Shown: positions 56,101-64,000 of the stretch, piece by piece
Layout of the letters: the number at the start of each line of letters is the position of its first letter
Position numbering within the stretch: position 1 is the first letter of the stretch
DNA from: Takakia lepidozioides
Lineage: Eukaryota > Streptophyta > Takakiopsida > Takakiales > Takakiaceae
Length of the DNA: 64,000 nucleotides
Reading direction: 5' to 3'
Assembly: GCA_030704615.1 (NCBI GenBank)
Contig: CM060732.1
Location: 5,518,001 to 5,582,000 of the forward strand
Position numbers and translations under genes: made by a program
Notes under the pieces: generated by a model
Database searches by the model: none
Seen by the model: only the letters and a program-made list of their open reading frames with translations
Told to the model about the DNA's origin: nothing

Positions 56101-57198
56101 TTACCCCCACGTGGCTATACGGATAATACACCACACTGACCCTTTCCGCAGGGGGTGCAAGAAACCAGAGCTATAAACTTTGAACTTCCAGCCATGAAGT
56201 AAAGCTCCAGAGCGGTATAGCGCGAAGAAAGCGAACTTGAAGCCCCCAACTTCACAGCCAAGCCAAACAAGAAGACACCTTCTATTAGCAGGGAACGAGG
56301 TTAGGGAAATACAGGACTCATGAATGTCTCCGGTGATGGACTCCCACCCTACCCTGACTCTTCTAGCGGAGAGGGTGGCTGCTACCACAGAATGGAGAGG
56401 AGGAAGCCATTTTCCCACACGTGCCGGAAATTGGAAACCCCTACAACTTCCCAATGTGCCCATCTGGGGGAGCACTTAACCAGCAGCTCAGAGCCTCGAT
56501 TAAAGTTACCAAACAAAGGCGGTCTAAGAGCCTCTTCCGGAAAGCTCGGCGATTTTTGGGAAAGAAGATCATGGACAGAGAACCAGGAATGCCAAATAGA
56601 TTGTTAGGCCCCTGAACCAGAGGTCATTACCGAATTGGAAGAACCTCCTTGAACACTGAGAGATGGGGCCCAAACCGAGATAGGGGACGGACGAGCTTGG
56701 AGAATATGGTGTCTGACAATCAAACTCCAAGGAGAAGTGAAATGAGAAAAAATCCTTGGGACCCATTTCGCAAGAAGAGCACCGATCTGCGATTGTGGAT
56801 CTATAATGCCCAGACCCCCATTACATTTCTTTTGAGTGAGTTGCTTCCAGCTCACAAGGGCTCTGCGAGATTGACTAGTCAAGGAGGCGCCCGAGATAAA
56901 GTTTCTAACAAGAGCCTTCACTCTCTTGATAATTGTCGCACCCGGAGACCAAACTGAGGAAAAAAAACCAGCACGAGGCCAGAAGCACTTGATTCACAAT
57001 AAGGGCTTTACCCCCAATAGATAGGTGAATAGAGCTCCAATATGAGAGTTTTTTTTTGAGGTTAGTCAAGACAACATCTGCCCTTTGTGAATCAGTAAGG
57101 TCGTGTCCCACCAGATGGCCCAAGAGGACATGTGTCTGTCCATCTTGCAGCCAGGAAAGGCTGAAGTTGTCACCCCAAGGCTGGCAATGATATCTCAA
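56101..57198 (-). pseudogene. LINE RT C-terminal relic
   Basis: Leftward frames give LGHLVGHDLTDSQRAD...LKKKLSYWSSIHLSIGGKAL and, after a frame change, VSWKQLTQKKCNGGLGIID. These are hallmarks of the thumb and post-RT region of plant LINEs (compare KLxxWKxxxLSxGGR and KxEGGLGI). Several shifts and stops; a dead 5'-truncated copy. It is not in the same orientation as the fragment at 53709. Confidence 0.75.
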
Positions 57199-57991
57199 AT
57201 TTCAAATTGCGAAATTCATTGTGAAATCAACTTCAAGTCAACATTGAATCAAACCCTTCCGTGTTGTCTATACATTCAATGTAAAATCAATGCCAAATCC
57301 ACGGATTTTGATCCAATATTGATTGCACATACAAACGTTGGTAGTTGTACGAACGCATTAACGGCATTGAGGCTTGAGAAGTCGATTAGATGGATATGCA
57401 ACATGAGTTCTCATTTGTTGCATACAAATACTAACATCAATTCATAGATACTTTTGTTCTTATCAAATAAGAATTATATGACAGTAATTTACTGAATCGT
57501 TATTTAAAAAAATTGTTGTTTTGATTAAAGTTCAATATGAAGCCAATGGTTTAGTCATCTTTACCCAATTCAAATGGAAAATTATCAAATCAAATATTCT
57601 GCATGTAGACAATGTAGAGTCCTAGAAATAGAGGTATTATTTAACTTATGTAGTCTTGATTTGTCAATTTCGTATTTCTTATTTATCTATTCAAACTTTC
57701 AGATTTTATTATTTTTTCTTATTAGGGGAATTGTTTTACATCTTGCAGTATATATAAATGCAAATATCACTGTATAATATATTACTACTACTAATCTCCA
57801 ATAGGGTGGATTGAGTCAGATAACATTCTTGAAGACGTGCTTTTTATATAAAACAGAAAAAAATGTACAACGAAGGCCCACATGGCATAGAAGATCTCCA
57901 GAACTCTTTGATTTTCTAACAACTAATTTATATAACTATTTTAGACATTTCTCACTCACAGGCACTCTCCACTTGTTCAACATTGTATTTT
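57199..57991. other. AT-rich intergenic stretch
   Basis: No recognisable gene or repeat. Very AT-rich between about 57440 and 57800, as expected for a region downstream of the leftward gene that follows. Confidence 0.5.
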
Positions 57992-60900
57992 CTAACTTCT
58001 TCCTCTTACACCGATCCGGGCAAGGAACTGCTGTTTCACACGTCCCTCCAATGTAAGCCGAGTAGAGTCGTCAATATCATGGGCGTCACTTCCCACATTG
58101 AGACCAAGCAAAAGTTCCCCAGCACCAAACACAGATTTGACAGGGCTGGGGCCCTCTCCAAGTTTAATGTCTTCTGGCAAAGAAGGGGCAACTTCCAAGA
58201 GAGGTTTGAAAGAGCGGTAGGTGCCAGCCCCTATCAGGGGTACTGGCACTAAACCCTCTTCTGTGATAGCTAAATTTTGATCAGGACTCTTGGCAAGTTC
58301 CAGTAGAGCACAGCGGGCCTCCTGACGAGTTACCTTGGACATTCCTTTGTCCTTCAAAAGTAGCTTGGCCTGCGAGCCAATCAAGCTTTAGAAGGGTACA
58401 GGAAAGTACAGGAAAAAATAATAAATAGCATGCAATTCACCAGGATCAGCCTAGAACAAGGAGACTGTACCTAGGGATTGCATCCCAAACAACATAGAAT
58501 GATGGTCATTTGGGCAGGGTGGGTAGAGAAAGAGAGAGCTCCATAAGAATCCAAGGTATTGGAGGCTTCAGGTGACTGTGCTATAAGTCTTCAGGGAACA
58601 TGGCAAATATTGCAAAGCTGTCATGCTTTTTGGTGTAGGCTTTCCGTGCTGATTGCTGGGTTCCACCATTTCGTACAAAGATTCAAAAGAGGTCTTTAAC
58701 AATGGGTTACTTCAACTGGACCAAACATGTGATAGATGCATTCCAACTTTCTAGGATTTCTAGTAGTTGTCAAGAGGAAGTGCCAGCAGCCACAGGCCAA
58801 AAGTTCCACGTCATTTTACTCGGATTGCTGTGGATTCGATGTGCTTCACCATACAGGTGGTTTAATTCTTTTGAAACTGTGAGCAGTTTGGCATGGAACA
58901 GGCCTTTTAAATCCTTCCAAGTTTTTCAAAATCAGACCAGTTGCTGTGAAGGGCTTGCACCAAATGGTGAACTGGAATTGTAGTGCTATTCACTTGGGAT
59001 GTGCTCAACTTGGAAGGAAAAATTTCAGCACGTCTACCCAGTTGGCATCGAGTGACTCAAAACACCTCAAAAAGGGATTTTTTGGCCTTCTTGATGCTTT
59101 GCCAGGAAATTTATTGTTTGCCTTGCAAACTCCAATGCAAGAAAGTTAAGATTGAGTGTTCGTGCATGAGAAATGAAGAACAGGGACACTTATATTAACT
59201 CACCTCGGGAGAAACTATGCAGCGAGTGAGTAAACCTGCTATTTCTTCCACTGCCCCAGCGTCAACCACCAAAGACCTGTCAGTCAGAACAGTTTCTCAC
59301 ACCAATGAAAGGGGAGAGAATAAGGAGAAAATTTATAACATTCACAGGAAGCCCGGTCAGCACATGGGCAAGGTTGGTTTCATGAAACAATCCAGAAAAG
59401 CAGTGAGAGAAACCAAGAACAAAGTGGTTGCCATACAGGGTAGACAGATGATGTCCCTCTCAGATGCTAACCCTATCAGAGCCAATTGTTGAGTCTCTCA
59501 TCCACCATGACAGGAAACTCAGTTCGAGATTTGCTATGGTGGATGTGCAAAACTGACGACACGTCGGTTAACAGCTTGATCGGGTGGTAATTTAAGAGCC
59601 AGCTCATGCACAGAGAGGAAAGACACAAATCCTGATCAGATCTATAATGTAAACACCGGAAAGACATGACAGAATGGTATATACCTGTACTGACTGTGGA
59701 GATGTTGCGTAGAAGATCACAGGCTGCCTCAGCTGTCTCTAACCTATCGGATGGAAGTAGGGACACGACGAGATTTAAGCATCCTGGGAATGCAACAATC
59801 TCATCTATGCTTTCCTTCCCACCCTTTGAGTGCCGCCACAATGCCAGCACGGCCTCCTCTCTATCCTGGACTGGGTTATCTAACCCTAGCAATCATACAA
59901 ATATTCCAACATACCCTTCCTGAACTTGAAGACCAGCTTTGTATTGGGGATTTAGGCCATGGTCTATCTGGTCACCCCCATATTCCCTAGCAGCTTGAGG
60001 TTCACCTTCAGCATTGAGACCCTGCATTGCAATTTGTAAGTTCCATCCTATGCAGAGCACATAGATTTCTATGTCAGCTGTGCAGCTTGCCAGGCCTCTT
60101 GGGAAATTACCACACTCCACATTCAGTGGTACTTTACTAAGTCCAGCGCACTGAATGTTGAGAATTCTCTCCTCTACCAAATTCAGGTTGCTTGCTACTA
60201 ATTCCATACCACTTAATCACGGTGCAAAGAGTTCTATCACAGGCAGGATGTCAATACCTTTAGGGAAAAAATGTCTGATTTTTCATAAAACCTGCTATCT
60301 TATGCTCAGAAGCAATTTAGAGCAAAACCAATTAGAGGCTGCTCTTGAATGTAAAACTCGTGGTTATATACTGTAATAAATGCGTGAGTCCCATGGAATG
60401 CAGCAGTAAGATTAACAAGAAAGGTTCCAATCCAACTACAATATCTCCCCTAGCCAGCCATGCACACAGTGAACAACAATCCACTTATAAAGCTTGAATA
60501 CTTGATGAAACAAGAAATAGCACAATCTTCGTACTAGAAAGCACCTTGTTGGTTCGAGCACCGGTACAGGTTACTGCTAACTCGATAAAGATACGTTCCA
60601 GTGCCAGTCACGCTGGGAAGCGACAAGGGCTCCTCTAAACATTTACCTATTTGAAAGAGACAGAAATTCCATGAGGAAAGGAGGTGAGCAAGCTAGTTGC
60701 CCGGAGGTTTACCAAATACTGCAGAATTTCCTCTCTGTTGCAGGGGGCAATGAATGCCACGAAGTATCATTCACTTCGTCCTCACCCTCCTTCCGGCCAT
60801 GAAGAGCATTGGCACATACATTTTGAGTACATTTTGAGTCCATAACTCTAGAGCGATTTGTTGCTTGACTAATTTGTGCAAGATGCAGCTCATCTCCAAT

Positions 60901-61914
60901 AAATTTACATAAGCCCCAATACCAGAAACAAAACAGCTAATGCTCACATACCCCTGTTTAAGCCATGCATACATTTCAGACCCATTTTTCCAATGTATTG
61001 AGTACAGTATACAGTAATTTGGGTTAATTTAGAGGTGCTAGAACCAGTCAAGTGAGCAAGCAGAAAAAAATGAAAATTTTCTTACATCACACCAAGTTTA
61101 TCAAGTGCCATGGCAGCAGCTTCTGTAGTAGCCTCATCTCCAAACCCCTACTCAAGCCCTGAAACCAGGATTTAGTGCAATAAATATCCTACCCTAAATG
61201 CCACAGCAGGTGCAATGTATGGAATAGAAAAGTTGCAGCAGTTGGTTGCGGCGAAAGACTGCTTGTAGCAACCCAACCGCCTTCTAGTCAATCTTTCAGA
61301 AGTGGGCCAAGATTTCAAAGAATTGTTCATGGTACAACATTGTTCAAAAGTATTGTACATTGTTCATTGTACAATACAGTTTCATTCTTTTCAACTACAA
61401 AATCAATCCTGCCAATGTGCTGACCCCTCATCCAAGGGATCAGGAGAAAGATCAAGGATGATCAATCGGGTGAGACGCGGCAGTGCTTCCAAAAGCAGGT
61501 CTTCCTCCTTCTCCATGGCACGTTGATGGAAACGTGTATCTCCATGCATCAGATTTTCATCTTTCATCGCAAGGTTGAGCTGAACACATTGTCCACAAGT
61601 ACAGGCTGATGAAGTTATCAAAATGAACTAGTAAAGACGTTTGGATATAAAAGACTATAGAAATCAAGTACTGACTGCACTAGACGTCCTACAATTGAAT
61701 TTAGAATGCTAGAGTTTATAGTTCAGCTCACCACATGTACAAAGAAAGCAGCCTGCTCCAAGGTCAGCTCAATTGATTTGTCAGGATCATAGTTTCCTCC
61801 AAAAACCACCTTTGCGATAGCTCCATGAAATGCCGGAGATCCGTAAGGATCTTCACCACCGTCCTCAAGCCTCCGCATGCGCCAATTCCCTGCAACCAGT
61901 CCATCCTCAAACAT
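57992..61914 (-). CDS. Armadillo-like repeat protein, multi-exon
   Basis: Leftward exons with GT-AG borders. About 61733-61914 (NWRMRRLEDGGEDPYGSPAFHG, ELTLEQAAFFVHV). About 61400-61580 (DENLMHGDTRFHQRAMEKEEDLLLEALPRL). About 61086-61150 (GDEATTEAAAMALDKLG). About 60000-60207, uncertain. 59685-59885 (VQDREEAVLALWRHSKGG, LLPSDRLETAEAACDLLRNIS). 59204-59276 (VVDAGAVEEIAGLLTR). 57992-58369 (TRQEARCALLELAKSPDQNLAI, LVPVPLIGAGTYRSFKPLL). The short helical units with G/D-A-I/V-xx-L-xx-L-L and E-A-A-xA-L-xN patterns are armadillo-like. Such proteins are scaffolds for protein binding. The exact orthologue and cell site are not known to me. Some exons are surely missing from this list, and the first exon is undetermined. 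Confidence 0.6.
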
Positions 61915-62130
61915 GGTGAAACAATGGATTGGATCTTAATGGGATGGATAGTTTTAAGCAAACAATTTTACTTGCACTCAAGCCTCCGCATGTGCCAATT
62001 GATCCCTGCAACCAGTCCATCCTCAAACATGGTGAAACAATGGATTGGATCTTAATCGGATGGACAGCTTTAAGCAACCAGTTCATCCTCAAACATGGTG
62101 AAACAGTGGATTGGAGATCTTAGTCAGATG
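61895..62130. repeat. Intronic tandem repeat
   Basis: Three copies of CCTCAAACATGGTGAAACA plus following GTGGATTGGATCTTA-type sequence, near 61905, 62022 and 62088, in imperfect units of about 66-120 bp. It lies between exons of the leftward gene(s). Confidence 0.75.
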
Positions 62131-62151
62131 GACAATTTTCAGCAAACAATT

Positions 62152-63271
62152 TTACTTGCATGTAAGTTCTTGAAACTGCAGTAAATTGTTCTCTAGAACT
62201 TCCACAGGTTGTGAAGAGGTAATACCTTCCCTCAAGACTCCCAATTTTCGTTTCCAGGCCTCTTTGTCGCTTGTAGATGCATTGACAGGAGGCTTTGGAA
62301 TGTGAAGAATGCGATATAGTTCTTCTTTCGCCAAGCGTGTGAAATGGCCTCGGGTCATGCGGATATGAGCCATAGCATGTCGTCTCAAACCAGCTTCCGT
62401 GGTGTTTTGTGGTCCCCACTCAAGGTTCATTAAATCGCGCACAGTGGTATCATCTTCGTGAACATGATAGGCAGTTAGGATCGCTTCTTTTACCTTTCCT
62501 TCATCCGGAAAAAATGTACTCACAGAGCTGTCTTTTCCTAGAAGGAGCTCTCTGGTAATCAGAGGCATCTTCACCTACAACAGAGAATAGGAAATTGACG
62601 GAAACCTCTCAGAAACCATTTGAATGAGGTCTGAAATTGAACAAACAAAACCTTGACGCAATCCAACTTGAGGTCTAGGTTACAACCTTTACGGAATCCC
62701 ACTTCACACAAGCTGGCTTTTCAGCCCCATTCTTCAAAGACAGGTGCAGACTCTCAGTCAAGCTTCCAATTTGCTTCTTGAAAGCTGCGTTATCATTTCG
62801 AAGCTTTTTGAGGAGAAGACGCTCCCGAGCTCTCAGACCTTCTGCTGCTGTGTGTTGGCCTTCTGCTGTGTGTTGGTGGATCCTCCTTTCTGATGAATTG
62901 GTGTGCTGTTGGCTCGTTCCTTCTGCAGCGTGAAGTCCCCGACTCCCTCCGTCTCCTCCTTCTCTTACTTCTCTTGCTGGGAGTTGTCGACTTTGGTCAC
63001 GGCTTGGGCTTCTACTGCTATCTTCAGCACGGGGAGGCTGCTGACGAACAGAAATGCCACCTGCACAACCAAGACCAGAAACTCCACCTGTATGTTCGGG
63101 GCGTGCATGATTTGTTCTAACACCTACATCATGGCCGACAGAGCTTGCAGGCACATTTATGTAAGGTGTGGCAATCACTCTGTTTCTTCTTGATCTGTAG
63201 AGTACCCGATCCCTTGTCATTTTTCTGCAATCTGCCCCTCTGCACTTGTCACACTTTGAAGAACATCCCAA
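62152..63271 (-). CDS. Unrecognised coiled-coil protein, at least two exons
   Basis: The first exon, about 62688-63271, encodes a Cys-rich start (CSSKCDKCRGADCRK), a basic low-complexity region and a coiled-coil segment (LRARERLLLKKLRNDNAAFKKQIGSLTESL). It ends ACVKWDSVK at a GT donor. The second, 62152-62574 (acceptor TTGTAG), gives VKMPLITRELLLGKDSSVSTFFPDEGKVKEAIL, then RDLMNLEWGPQN and KEELYRILHIPKPP. I recognise no family. A donor at its end (TGCAA/GTAAAA) means it may be the 5' part of the armadillo-like gene that follows. The annotated start is the first Met of the frame. Confidence 0.45.
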
Positions 63272-64000
63272 GGCACCTACACTGAGGCATCTCTAAAATG
63301 CATGCGACTTATCTGTGTCTTCCATTTCTTCAGCTCGTAAGTCTCCTTCCATTTCGTCGTCTCCACTCTTCCCCGCCCCCGCCATTGCATCAACCCGCCC
63401 ATGGGATGGATGGATGGAGGAATGGATGAATGGGGGTATAAGGCTTCTTTATAGGGCTACTACCATCCAAGGAAATGAAGATTTTTTAATGTGGGGGTGA
63501 CAGACGTCTTTCCATCAGGTTTTTCAGCAGATGCGTGTCTTTAGCGACGGTCTTCCTCACCAGGTATTTGGCTGTCACCCAGACTTGGAGGTCTCTCGAA
63601 ATCTCTGCTCGCTGTGTAGAACTACGCACCTATCGCTCTCTCGCACCTCAAATCGGACACCGTCACACTCTCACTTCTTTGTGGAACCCTCGCATTCTTG
63701 TGGCACTATTGCTCTGCCTCTACTTGAAGCTTTTGCAAGGTGGGTATAGTGGGAGCCGGCTGCTGCTGGGAGCAGGTGAGCTGTGGGTTATGATGTATCG
63801 GGGAGAGTGGTGCGGGGACGGATTCTTGTAGAGTGGAGTGGCGTGGGCCAAGATTTTGCATTGCATCTCGAGCTCGATCCTGGAGCCCTCTCAATGCTTG
63901 GACCAGCACGATGGTCTCTTCGCCTTGGGGTATGTAAATGTCGTCTTCTCTCTACCCCTTGTCTATAGTGTCTGGTTGTGTAATCTCGTTGTGTGTCCTG
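63272..64000. other. Upstream region, no gene supported
   Basis: Probably holds the promoter of the leftward gene ending at 62152. Short plus-strand frames (63535-63831) lack family similarity. Confidence 0.4.

Noticed and set aside
55238-56176. A 312-codon plus-strand ORF
   Set aside because: It starts inside the MITE-like hairpin, is Pro/His/Ser-rich and lacks any motif. Probably chance in C-rich DNA.

Overview
The window looks like nuclear DNA of a streptophyte (green-lineage) eukaryote with a large, repeat-choked genome. A charophyte such as Chara is my best guess, by inference only. The reasons are a multi-intron CYP51 of the plant type, GT-AG introns, Tat-like Ty3/gypsy elements, LINE relics and tRNA-type SINEs. 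No bacterial operons, rRNA genes or CRISPR arrays are visible.

Layout. (1) 1-2410: truncated Ty3/gypsy copy C (LTR end, primer-binding site, fused gag/protease remnant, partial RT). (2) 2411-3850: no gene. (3) 3853-4486: a direct-repeat structure whose core recurs at 48761-49090. (4) 4747-21878, minus strand: Ty3/gypsy element A (gag, protease remnant, a complete DNMT3/DRM-like cytosine-5 DNA methyltransferase, RNase H tail, integrase ending in a PHD finger). Its RT is missing. DNA transposon T1 (about 8385-19909) is inserted in its gag-pol frame. (5) 22967-46984: full-length Ty3/gypsy element B with 1-kb LTRs, GGGTC target duplication, PBS and polypurine tract. It sits in a CACAGCC-type minisatellite. 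DNA transposon T2 (31501-42543, 9-bp target duplication) is inserted in an antisense ORF of B. (6) 46985-50633: minisatellite, degenerate repeats, nothing clearly coding. (7) 50634-53499, minus: intact CYP51 sterol 14-demethylase. (8) 53700-57200: LINE relics and a MITE-like hairpin. (9) 57992-63271, minus: an armadillo-like multi-exon gene and an unrecognised coiled-coil gene.

The main discovery candidate is the T1/T2 family. Each copy has a rightward MULE-type transposase gene with a C-terminal SWIM zinc finger. Each also has a divergent, intron-rich leftward gene joining a ParB/sulfiredoxin-like domain (WDGNHRLLAW) to a beta-class DNA methyltransferase (motif IV before motif I). Each carries its own family of 16-28 bp palindromes. 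In T2 the ten-exon methyltransferase gene is open for 1199 codons except for one 1-nt shift.

Together with element A, this window holds two unrelated kinds of selfish element that have each captured a DNA methyltransferase: cytosine-5 type in a retrotransposon and beta-class amino type in a DNA transposon. Reported work on retrotransposon-borne DNMTs in algae and dinoflagellates makes the first plausible. I know of no description of the second. Many in-frame stops look like CAG to TAG or CGA to TGA changes, as expected from deamination of methylated cytosines.
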